Assembly: GCA_033980235.1 (NCBI GenBank)
Contig: CM067067.1
Span: 29,186,451 to 29,250,450 of the forward strand
DNA: 64,000 nt
Reading direction: 5' to 3'
Source of the DNA: Diadema setosum
Lineage: Eukaryota; Echinodermata; Echinoidea; Diadematoida; Diadematidae
Below, piece after piece: positions 11,780 through 21,439 of the stretch; position 1 is the stretch's first letter; the number at the start of each line of letters is the position of its first letter. A program made the position numbers and the translations under genes. Below the pieces are notes generated by a model, which had not been told where the DNA came from, searched no databases, and saw only the letters and a program-made list of their open reading frames with translations.

Positions 11780-12893
11780 AAACTCCTCTGGCTCGGACCA
11801 GGCCTGAGCTATTAAAAAGTCAAAAAATTTTGAGTTCATGAATGGGTTGGGCCAAAGTGGCCCGCGCCAGGAGCGGGCTATTTTGGCGCTGCTGAAGCTA
11901 GTACCAGGCGCGGGCCTGGTGCCGATTGAAGAATTTATGAATGATAACAGCGCCAGGCTCGGGCCAAAATTCCTTGCACGGTCAATGGTCACAATTACCT
12001 GGACGTGCCCTCTCCCGGAGCGCACGTTCAGTTATCATGGTAGTTATCCCTTATGTTGGGAGAAGGGCTGGTTCTCTATATCCAGAGTGAGGGGATCAGC
12101 TCCCTCTGCCTCCCTAGCTGTCTCCCTCTGTCCCTGTACGCTGTACTTTCCCCTATTTTTCTCGAAGTTCCCTGTTTGCTGGATTGTGTAGGTCAGATAG
12201 GTCTGATAGGGTAAAGGCGCCTGCCCCCGGGAAAGGCCAAGACTTCACTGGTGTTGACATGGGGTTCATAACCCTATGTTGACGGGAACGGCGTAACCAG
12301 GCAGGTCAAACTTCGAATTTCCTACTGTCCCCTTTCCTACTAACTCTCTCATGGAGTCTTGAATCATTGTTAATTGTGATTAGGAATTGCTAGGAATAAG
12401 ATCTAACCTAGTATGAGAAGGCAACTCAGGAAACCTGGGTCCCTTTGTCACCAGCCGTCATGCCTCGGCATTCCGTTGGATCTAGAACTAAGGGATCTGA
12501 GAGTGTCAACTGAAACAGTTAGCGAAGGCGAGACTATCCATTAATGTGTATCTTTATCTGACCATTTTTATAATGGTCCAGTATGCAGATTATGTCTTGA
12601 AAGACCTGCGGCGATGGATTAATGGCGCGGCAGCAGGACTAAGAATCTAGAAGTTGCTAGTCAGATGTCTAAATGTAGGCGGCCGAAGTTAGATGGTCGT
12701 GCGGTGCATGCAATTTGGGGACACAATGTCTGCAAGGCAGCTGCTTCGGCGTCCAGGCTGCTCTATTTAGAGATGCCACAGCTTGCCCGCAATGCGGGAA
12801 GCCCCTAGAAAAGGTGGGGTAAACAACGGGTGTTCCCAGCTTCAACCTGGATGGGTGACCACGCCCATCGGGTCTTCAAATTAGTGGTCGAAT
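11780..12893 (+). other. GC-richer block upstream of the LINE, probable 5' UTR
   Basis: GC content rises sharply here and stays raised into the LINE coding part, so this is probably the retrotransposon's 5' region, possibly with another repeat at 11780-12010 (several GGCGCGGGCC-like words). At 12847-12861 CCTGGATGGGTGACC resembles the internal control region of 5S rRNA genes, but the rest of a 5S gene is absent. Small open frames here lack any recognisable domain. The exact 5' boundary of the element is not visible. Confidence 0.4.
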
Positions 12894-14045
12894 CAACAAA
12901 AGAAGACACAGTCTAAAAGTAGCCACATGGAATGTACGTACTCTACTTGACAAGAAGAAGTCTGACAGGCCAGAGCGACACTCAGCCCTGTTGGACAGAG
13001 AATTGCACAGATATTGTATTGACATTGCAGCCTTGCAGGAAACCTGAATGAAGAGTTTTGGACAGCTCAAGGAGCAGCATTATACTATCTTCTGGTCAGG
13101 TCATCAGCCCGAGGGGCCAAGTGAGGCTGGAGTCGCCTTTGCGATCTCAAACAAGCTTCTAAGAAATGTACACTCTCAGCCCAAACCAATATCACCTAGG
13201 CTGATTCAACTACGTGCAAACTTAGATAAGCAGCAGCATATTACCATAATCTGTGCTTATGCTCCTACTATGACCAACAATGATGACATCAAAGAGTGCT
13301 CAGTTCTACAGCCTTCTTGCTGAAACCATCAGATCCATTGAGAAATCAGACAAGATCCTTGTTCTGGGTGACTTCAATGCCCGTGTTGGCAGTGATCGTG
13401 CTGCTTGGGGAAATGCTTTAGGCAAATTTGGCAGAGGGAAGATGAACAGCAATGGTGAGCTTCTTTTGTCATTGTGTACAGAGTTTGATCCTCCTGTGAC
13501 CAACACATACTTCAACAACCCAGACAAGTGGTTCTACTCATGGTCTCACCCCCGATCTACGCATTGGCATCTGCTAGACTATGTGCTGACTCGAAGACAG
13601 GATGTCAAGGATGTCTGCAGCACAAGGGCAATGAGGGGTGCTAACTGTGATACTGACCATGTACTTATACGTTCCACACTGAAATTACAGCTGTCTCCAC
13701 CACGTGGGAAGACTGCAGCAAAACATCATACACAACTAAATGTATCTGCCCTGCACAACCAAGAAATTTCTTGTGAATTAGCAAGAAAGATGGACACTAT
13801 CCTAGATGATGCCTTGTCAGAGAATAACTCTACTGAAGAACTTTGGGAGGAATTCAAGACAACAGGCAACACTGCACCAGTCAACAGCTCAGACGGCAAA
13901 GTACTATGCACCGAGAAAAGTGACATCATGAATCGATGGGTGGAGCATTTCAGCCAGCTCCTGAATAACACTCCCACAGTAGATGTAGCTGCAATAGAGC
14001 GAATAGAGCAGCGCCCTACTGATGATTCTCTGTCAGCACCCCAAC
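12894..14045 (+). pseudogene. LINE endonuclease (EEP) region, broken
   Basis: The endonuclease would nick target DNA to prime reverse transcription. Starting at 12894 the reading is RINKRRHSLKVATWNVRTLL, with the ATWNVRTL signature of the N-terminal Mg-binding strand. It continues to DIAALQET, where TGA at 13045-13047 replaces the expected Arg. After a frame change near 13290 come LVLGDFNARVG (the GDFN motif, about 13360-13395) and CDTDHVLI (catalytic SDH-type His, about 13648-13671). After about 13860 the protein jumps from LWEEFKTT to SDGKVLCTEKSDIMNRWVEH. Relatives as I recall them have about 100 more residues between these blocks, so an internal deletion is likely. Confidence 0.85.
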
Positions 14046-15717
14046 TTTAGCAGAACTTGAAAAAGCAATTCAACTATGCAGCAATGGTAAAGCTCCAGGG
14101 ATTGACAGAATACCTGCAGAAATATTCAAGTCTGGGGGTATACGCATCAAAGAACAGCTCTTGCACATAATAACAGAATCATGGAACAATGAAACTCTGC
14201 CAAAAGACCTCAAAGATGGCATTATCGTTACATTGTACAAGCACAAAGGCGACAAGCATGAGTGTGGCAACTATAGAGGAATCACCCTACTATCAATCGC
14301 TGGGAAGCTCATATGCAAAGATCTTGGTGATGCGGCTTCAGTCTCTGTCAGAGAAACACCTTCCTGAGTCACAATGTGGTTTTAGGCCAAGTCGTGGTAC
14401 AACCGACATGATTTTCACACTACAACAGATTCAGGAGAAGTGCCGTGAGCAGAATCTACCACTATACATCTGCTTTGTTGACTTCCGCAAAGCCTTTGAC
14501 AGCGTCCCCTGAGACATGTTGTGGAGAGTCCTTGGCAGGTATGGCTGTCCTGACAAGTACATCAACATCATCAAGCTCTTCCACGAAGGCATGGAAGCCC
14601 AAGTCATGATTGGTGGAGAACTTTCTGACAATTTTTCAATAACCAATGGTGTCAAGCAAGGCTGCACCCTAGCACCCACACTCTTCGCTCTCTTCGCAAC
14701 CTTTTCAACCTGCGCCGTCTGTCTGCCAAAACCAAAGTAGAGGAGGTGTGTATACAGGAACTGCTTTATGCTGATGACTCAGCCTTTGCTGCTCACTCTG
14801 AAGCACAGCTCCAGCGAACATTCAACTGTTTCTCTACAGCAGCTGCAGACTTTGGCCTCACTATCAATGCTTCAAAGACAGAAGTGATGTTCCAACCTCC
14901 TCCTAGAGCTGAATACCATAACCCAACCATAAACTTCAATGGTCGCCCACTACCAACTACCAAGAGTTTCACATACCTAGGCAGCACTGTAACTCATGAC
15001 ACCAGCCTTGACAAAGAGATAAGTAAACAGATTCAAGCAGCTTACTCCTCCTTTGCCAGGCTGAGAGACAAACTTTGGCATAGACATGGTGTAAAACTGT
15101 TTACCAAGATAGCTGTTTATCGGGCAATTGTCTTACTATCACTGCTGTATTCGTCAGAGACCTACGTCCTTTACCAACGTCACATAAAGCGACTATCCAA
15201 GGTTCTACAGAGACAGCTGCGCAGCATCATGGGCATACGCTGGTATGACCATATCTCTAACGAGGAAGTGCTGCAAAGAGCAGGTATGATGAGCTTGGAA
15301 TCCACTATCATGAGGTCACAACTCCGATGGACAGGTCATGTTGTGCGCATGGATAGTAATCGTCTGCCAAGGCAAACCCTCTATGGAGAACTGAAAACAG
15401 GCAGAAGGCCCATTGGCCGTCCCCTCCTCCGCTTCAAAGACACCCTGAAAAGACAACTTTTGCTGGCCAAGATCCCACCAGATAGTCTGGAGAAGGTTGC
15501 CGTAAATCGGACATACTGGAGGAATCTTGTAAGGGATCAAACAAATTCTGCTGAGAGAGAGCGACATCTGGCAGCAGAGGAGAAGAGAGCAGTAAGGCAC
15601 GCCAAAGCTTCTTGCTTATGAGAAACAGACAAACCCTATGAATGCACTGCCTGCAACTTCCACAGTACAAGTAGAATTGGTCTGTGGAGCCATGTCAGGA
15701 AGCATAATAAGAACTGA
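14046..15717 (+). pseudogene. LINE reverse transcriptase and C2H2 finger, broken
   Basis: RT blocks appear in order: LEKAIQLCSNGKAPGIDRIP (about 14055-14115), GNYRGITLLS, SQCGFRPSRGTTDMIFTL, motif A FVDFRKAFDSVP (14475-14509) followed by TGA where the family has Arg, motif B GVKQGCTLAPTLF, a deletion or frame change near 14700, and the catalytic YADD box (14767-14778). The thumb and tail continue to 15618. After a third TGA (15619-15621) the same frame reads PYECTACNFHSTSRIGLWSH, a C-x2-C-x12-H-x3-H finger ending at TGA 15715-15717. The YADD box is intact, but the breaks rule out function. Confidence 0.88.
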
Positions 15718-16369
15718 ACTAGATCCAGTGGGTCTAGCGCTTACAGTGCAATCTCAATCTAATTTAACAGAGCTGAATTAACTGTAACAGGAAACAGTGC
15801 AACATAATACAGTACATGCAAAAAGAAGAAGATCCAACTTTGGAGGGCTACTGTTTCATTATTGTCAACTATGGAGAGCTCAATGTTGGTTTTGAGAAAA
15901 GAAGAACTCTTATTCTTTCTATTAATACCTACAATTGTAATTATGTTTACAAATATCATGCATGACTGAGCACATGGACTTTAAAGACAACAATGACACA
16001 CTGCACTTTTTCCAAGTTTGAGTGTTATCCAAAGAGATTATACCCATAGAGTAAGTAGTCGCTATACACGTGCGTACAAATGGTGCATCCAAAATTGAAG
16101 AGGGAGCGCACCCTCACATTCAGGCAATGGTTCTACAAGTCTACATTAAAGTCATATCTTCTCATATCATATCTGGAGTGATATGTTATTCTTCATAACA
16201 CATTTTCATTTTCAGAATCGCAATGAGATAATTGTTAAAACATTAGTTTCTACGATGATATCATATCATTTGAACCATTTGGTACAGTCCAGACATTTTT
16301 GTTGTACGCAAAATAAACAGTGGGAACTTGGGTGTAGATTAGACAGTAGTTTGAGCATTATGACGTTTG

Positions 16370-16606
16370 TTTCGCGTACATTCTGTAAGGAACTGGAATT
16401 CTCTGTCATCAGAAATTGTTTCAGCGCCATCTGTGGGATCATTTAGAAACCGTCTAACGGTTGATCACAGTGGCTAGTTTTTTCGTCAAATTTTCTATGT
16501 GCTTGTAAATATCTGTAAATAAATTGTATTATAATGTAAATAGCACCAGTCTGCAAGAATCTTCAGTCTATTGAAGAAGGCAGACTTAATCAGAAGAAGA
16601 AGAAGA
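16370..16606 (+). mobile_element. 3' stump of a second LINE with (AGA)n tail
   Basis: In the frame of 16370 the sequence reads RNWNSLSSEIVSAPSVGSFR, the pattern RxWNSLPxxVVxAxSVxSFxxRL typical of the extreme C-terminus of jockey/CR1-like LINE proteins. AATAAA follows near 16518, then a tail AATCAGAAGAAGAAGAAG at 16587-16606. Only the last part of the element survives (5' truncation). It could instead be a DIRS-like end; the clade is not assigned. Confidence 0.55.
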
Positions 16607-16871
16607 TTCCCACTCACGCTGTAAAATCAAACAACATCAGCAGCATTATGACGCTTAAACATGACCATTGTGACATCACAATAAAACGGCGCAAGGCTAC
16701 TGCGTCGAATAGTGTGCTGCCATCTACTGATTAATAACTGTACAGAATCCGTGCAATGGCGGCTCCCACAACGCGAAATGGCAGCTCCCTCGTGCGGCTG
16801 CCACCCCACTGGACTATGCCCTCTTGTGGTATAATCTCTTAGGTGTTATCATAAAGGAACAATGAATGTCT

Positions 16872-17267
16872 TACTGAATGTATGAGATCTGTCAATGAAA
16901 GTGGCCAAATAGGCCAGCCCTTACAAATCAAATACAGGTTAGTGTTTAGGGTTTGTGTTAAGGGTTTCTTCTGACATTTCATGGTCCATAACCTTTAACA
17001 TGGCCATCTGTTTGATAACTTCCCACAAATACCAACCCACACAGTCCATTTTTCTCTATCATATTCAACACATAGCTCGCAGGAACAAACCATGTCTTGA
17101 ATATGAAGAGAGAAAAATGGATAATGGGTTAGCTTTTGTGGGAGTGACCAAGTTGTCGACAATGTGGCCATGTTAAAGGTTATGGACCATATAATGGTAG
17201 AAGAAGCACAAACCCCAAAGTCATGCAGGCTGGCCTGATAATTTGACCACTTTCACCCATTCAGTGA
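16872..17267. mobile_element. Foldback element inserted in the left terminal repeat
   Basis: ACTGAATG at 16873-16880 is inverted as CATTCAGT at 17258-17265. Inside, CATGGTCCATAACCTTTAAC near 16980 is inverted near 17170, with further arm matches (AAAGTGGCCAAATAGGCCAG against CTGGCCTGATAATTTGACCAC). It splits the left terminal repeat of the surrounding element, so it is the younger insertion. No coding content is seen. Confidence 0.65.
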
Positions 17268-17442
17268 GGGGCAAGTCCAAGATATCGCGCACCTTACGTA
17301 TGGGACATTCAGAGATTTCAAACCTCTGAAAAGTAATGAAGGAGCACTTGGATTTTACTGTTCATCATCAGGAGGACTGGTATCCCTGAGAAGAATATTG
17401 TTATTAAGTTTGATGTTATTTGACCTTGGGTTTATTATTTTG

Positions 17443-17853
17443 TTAAAGGTGCATGGTCCCGGTGTTTTAGTCAAATGCGTATAGAAACCTACGCTATCGA
17501 TTTCTGTTTTTAGCGCTTTCGCTTTGGCCCACTTCCCCGAGTCCGAAGAAGTCTGATCCACTGTAGTCAGTGGTCCGATCACAGTTCAGCTCATGATTCG
17601 GCTGAGGGGTATGACAGCTTTAGCAAACTTCTTTTGTGATGTCATGATAACAAGCACATATGCACGCACCCTGGCATTACTACAGACTGCGCGATGCGCA
17701 GAGAAGACAACGAAGGCAACGTTACTAATAGCAACACCTATGCACTTTACTCTTGATGACAGCTCAACTTCGGTAATCTTCGTATCAATGCTAACGGTGA
17801 TCGGCAGTATCATCAACATCGCCCTCTACACTACCGGGACTATGCCCCTTTAA
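17443..17853. mobile_element. TTAA-flanked MITE with TTAAAGGTGCATGGTCCCGG ends
   Basis: It begins TTAAAGGTGCATGGTCCCGG and ends CCGGGACTATGCCCCTTTAA, an imperfect inverted pair of about 20 bases with TTAA at both limits. The interior is GC-richer than its surroundings and holds small open frames without recognisable domains. It is nested inside the 3.7-kb element. Confidence 0.7.
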
Positions 17854-18522
17854 GAAAAATATGGCAACTTACGTATGGGACCAGAGAAAAACTGGATTTT
17901 TCAAAATAAAGTTTGAATTGAAAATTCTCTGAAAGTACCTTACTGATCAAGTTCTGTTTAGAAGTGAAGAAAGGTACAATACTGAAGTATCTTTCAGCAA
18001 AGTTTCACTGCAAAAGAATAAAGCATATTTTCATGAAGTTGGTTTAATTAATAAAAGTACACCTTACGTATGGGACATGGCTTAACTTACGTACAGAGTA
18101 TGGGACATTTGTCTTTAGTGCACAAGTGCATTCATAATGGAAATGACTTTAAATTTCCCCATAGTGTCATATTCAGTTCCACAAATCATACTACAGCATG
18201 TAACAAATGAAATAGACTTGTAAGTGGGTACTTTCCTGGTTCAGGTACCTAACAAAAGCTAAAATAAGACAAATAAACGTAATTACCAATTTACAAATTA
18301 AATGTCTTAGTGTGGATTCCGTCATGCATTAACACTGTCCTCATGGTGTCTACACATACAGATACAGTACATGTATATACTGACACTCTACAGCTAGCCT
18401 ATTTGTAATACTCTGGTCAATATTTTTTATCAAATGGAAAAAAAAATGTGCAAATTCTAGCTTGTGACCTTGATATAGCATACATGTACCATGACTAATT
18501 TGTAGTCTTGTTCATTTCAACT

Positions 18523-18615
18523 TTAACCCGTTGAGGATGAGTCCCGAGTATACTCGGGCAGGTGTCTATGGGAAATGCGTGTTGTAGCAAAATCAGTCCG
18601 TCCTCAACGGGTTAA
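18523..18615. mobile_element. 93-bp palindromic TTAA repeat, copy 1
   Basis: The ends TTAACCCGTTGAGGA and TCCTCAACGGGTTAA are perfectly inverted. An internal perfect palindrome CCCGAGTATACTCGGG is followed by the core GTGTCTATGGGAAATGCG. The second copy at 21347-21439 has the same length. TTAA ends with CCC suggest a piggyBac-type MITE; that is inference. Confidence 0.8.
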
Positions 18616-20724
18616 AATCTAATGTCATAATGTAAAACGTAATTTGCAAATACAGTTTGAAGTGGGTACTTTCAGTAGCTCTAGGCTTACCTTTCAAGTT
18701 GTCTAAGTTTTTTATAAAGCTTTATAATTGATTGAAATGCAGCACAAAACACAACAACAAGAGTACTTCATTTTGCTCTGTAATCATCATGTTTTGCCAT
18801 GTGAATTTTAGCTGCGGCAAAATCAATCAAATTTTACTGAAACTTTTAGATTTTAAAAGCCATGGTAGACCAAAGAGATAGAAGAATGTATGTACCGATG
18901 CTGGCTTTTTTTTTTTTTCAAATTGCTTGGCTTCCGGTCTATGAAACTAAAGATGACAAAATTTGCTTTACTTTGTGCATACATAGTTATAAGTATGTAC
19001 AGCATGCTTTTGTACTGATACAGGAAAGATTATCATTTGTACATTCAAATCTTAATAGAAAATGTAATTCTAGATTTGAAACACTTAAGTAACTCACTGA
19101 TCTGAAACTTGCAATTTTGATAAATTCTAATAACGTCATTTGATCATACAGTACCAGATTGCAATGCATGTTGATAACTGTGTAGATGTGGGGTACAAAG
19201 TAAGTAGGAGTTGATGAAGGTGTCTCAGAGCACGTCTGTCTCTTCAAACACAAAATAGAAAAGGAAATTGAATTCCCCATTTGTTTAATGTGTAATTTGT
19301 GTTTTTAGCACTCCAACCACAGAACCAGTATTGATATTGCGGTTCATGGCAAATGTAAACTACAGTCTTCATTTTACAGGATTTTCAGAAATCATGTTCA
19401 TGACCTTGATAAGTCATGACATATTCTAAGGGTGTGCAGTTGAAATATTAAACATCATATCAAAACAAAAAGTGTTGTCGTATTGTTTTTCTTTTGCTAT
19501 CAACTCTAGTAATGACAAAGTTACCTGCTGTCACCTCAAGTGACTTTTCTTTTCAGTAAGACCTTTAATGTTGTCACTGATGAGCACCACAAGCACAATT
19601 GTTTTGATTTCCCTTTTGAGGCTGTAAAGCCTGTAGTACATGCTGAACAGTGTACTGCACCTAAAATGACACTCAGAGAATCCCATTCTCTTGGACAAAG
19701 TCATTTTGTAGAGAGGTAAAGTTGAAAATGATAACTGAATTAAGAAAATAATGTCCAATATCAAAATGTTAAAAGGAGGAATGTTAACTGGAGATCGGCT
19801 GCACAGCCTGTAATGAAAATGAGAAAATACAAGTATGTATATTCTATATTTTCCTTTCTCAATCATAGAATGACTCGATAATGCTGTTCTTACACTCTCC
19901 CTGAAGTCAACTGAGTAGGAGAGGCAGATATATAGACATATCCTTCAGAGTAGGTGCAAAGATAACCATTAACCAAACAAATGTAAGGACATATAGCATC
20001 CATGTCAAAAGGAGGTTTTCCCATTCACTTTGCATGTAATGTCCCATACATAAGCAAACTTTAATTAGTTATAAGATGAAGGATTAATTAGATTTCAAAA
20101 TTTAGTTTTGCTGATCTGGAGTTAAAATGAATAAATTAGAACTTCCTAAAGTATGATTGGTCAATGTTAGAAATCTTCAGAAAAAACTTAAAAAAACATA
20201 CTCAAATCCTTACGTATGGGACACGTCGTTCTGGGAAAAATAAAAAATGCATAATTTGCATAAATAATCTGCTGACCTTGTCTTACCAATTGGAAATTAT
20301 ACTAGCTCATACAGGGGTCATGTCCATAGAGGAACTAGGTCAAGAACAAATTTAGCTGATTTTAGATGAATATTTTTCATTTGTCCCATATGTAAGGTTT
20401 GTTTTTGATTTATGCAAATTAAGGCAGTATTTCTTGCATAAATTTGCATAGTCCAATATTTTCTTTGCTGGAAGTATACAATTTAACTCTTTGGCTACAA
20501 CATCATATCAATAATTTTTAAATTAAATCAAGATGAATTTTGAGCATTTGAGGGGACATTATCTTGGACTTGCCCTGAGACATTCATTGTTCCTTCACGA
20601 TTAACACTCACTCTTGGAATCACAATCAACATTTTGCTCTCCACTGCTGAGAATTATGAAATAAGAGCCCTCCAAAGTTGGATTACCTTTTTTTGATACG
20701 CACTGTATAATACGGATTACTAAG

Positions 20725-21275
20725 TACAGTCAAACCTGTCTATAGCGGCCACCCAAGGGATACGGAAAAAGTGGCCGTTATAGACAGGTGGCCGCTATAG
20801 ACAGGTAATCCAACTTTGTGTGCATTGCCTACATGTACATGTATCATCGTTGTATATACATGTACATTTATGTGTGTACGTATGCACACGTGTGTATCAT
20901 GCATAGAACAGTGCCGGTGTTTATGAAATTGTTGCACAGTACACTAGATGTAGCATGTGCACAGTCATGAATTAGTGCATTATTGTGACTGAATAAGTGA
21001 TGAATGCAACGGTGGCGATCACTGAATGTTGCCCAGAAATGACTGGCACAGCTAAAAAGCAGAAAAACACCCTGAATTATCAGCTCGGCTACGGCTCCAT
21101 CGGGTTTTTGGCCGCTATAGACAGGTTAAAATCTACCGCGGGAAACAAAATTTGTGGCCGCTGGCCGCGTTAGACAGGTGGCCGCTATACACAGGGTCTT
21201 TAACATGGCTTTTCTCTCGGGGGGATTTTTCAGTGGCCGCTATAGACAGGTGGCCGCTAAGGCAGGTTTGACTGT
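20725..21275. mobile_element. TA-flanked MITE with TACAGTCAAACCTG ends
   Basis: TACAGTCAAACCTG (20725-20738) is inverted at 21262-21275. The word GTGGCCGCTATAGACAGG recurs several times near both ends (about 20775-20805, 21110, 21175 and 21235). TA at the limits fits Tc1/mariner/pogo-type target duplication. A diverged relative lies near 55880-56050. No transposase is encoded. Confidence 0.8.
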
Positions 21276-21346
21276 ATTTGCAATTAGTGAGGAAGCTGTA
21301 GTAAGAGGACTCGAGACATACATGCACTCTGCACAATGTGCATCAA

Positions 21347-21439
21347 TTAACCCATTGAGGACAAGTCCCGAGTATACTCGGGCAAGTGTCTATGGGAAAT
21401 GCGTGTTGTAGCAAAATTAAAGTGTCCTCAACGGGTTAA
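21347..21439. mobile_element. 93-bp palindromic TTAA repeat, copy 2
   Basis: Same length and layout as the copy at 18523. The internal palindrome and the GTGTCTATGGGAAATGCG core are identical; differences cluster just inside the ends. It lies 71 bases downstream of the TA-flanked MITE. Confidence 0.8.

Larger units (their letters stand above)
12894..15717 (+). mobile_element. Decayed non-LTR retrotransposon (EEP endonuclease, RT, zinc finger)
   Basis: The order is apurinic-type endonuclease, reverse transcriptase, then a C-terminal C2H2 finger. The frame changes four times, near 13290, 14045, 14315 and 14700, and three in-frame TGA codons break it (13045, 14510, 15619), so the copy is dead. 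No RNase H domain or ORF1 is seen. This is the group often mis-annotated in marine invertebrates as craniofacial development protein 2-like. RTE-related is my guess, but the clade is not certain without a tree. The 3' end beyond 15717 is not defined. Confidence 0.9.
16854..20595. mobile_element. Composite 3.7-kb inverted-repeat element with TACGTATGGGAC repeats
   Basis: AAGGAACAATGAATGTCT (16854-16871) is perfectly inverted at 20578-20595. GGGCAAGTCCAAGAT (17269-17283) is perfectly inverted at 20561-20575. On the right these two blocks are 2 bases apart; on the left a 0.4-kb foldback separates them, so they were once one terminal repeat. CTTACGTATGGGAC or close variants occur at 17293, 17868, 18063 and 20209 in direct orientation and at 20041 and 20383 inverted, as subterminal repeats do. 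No transposase frame is visible. Nested inside are 16872-17267, 17443-17853 and 18523-18615. A non-autonomous DNA transposon is inferred. Confidence 0.65.

Noticed and set aside
11838..12191. 117-codon frame in the GC-rich block
   Set aside because: No recognisable domain; lies in the probable LINE 5' region with no conserved ORF1 features.
12836..12880. 5S rRNA gene
   Set aside because: Only a 15-base box matches; the rest of the 120-base gene is absent.
17355..17853. Open frames on both strands near 17.4-17.8 kb
   Set aside because: They lie within a TTAA-flanked MITE and overlap each other; GC-rich composition explains them.
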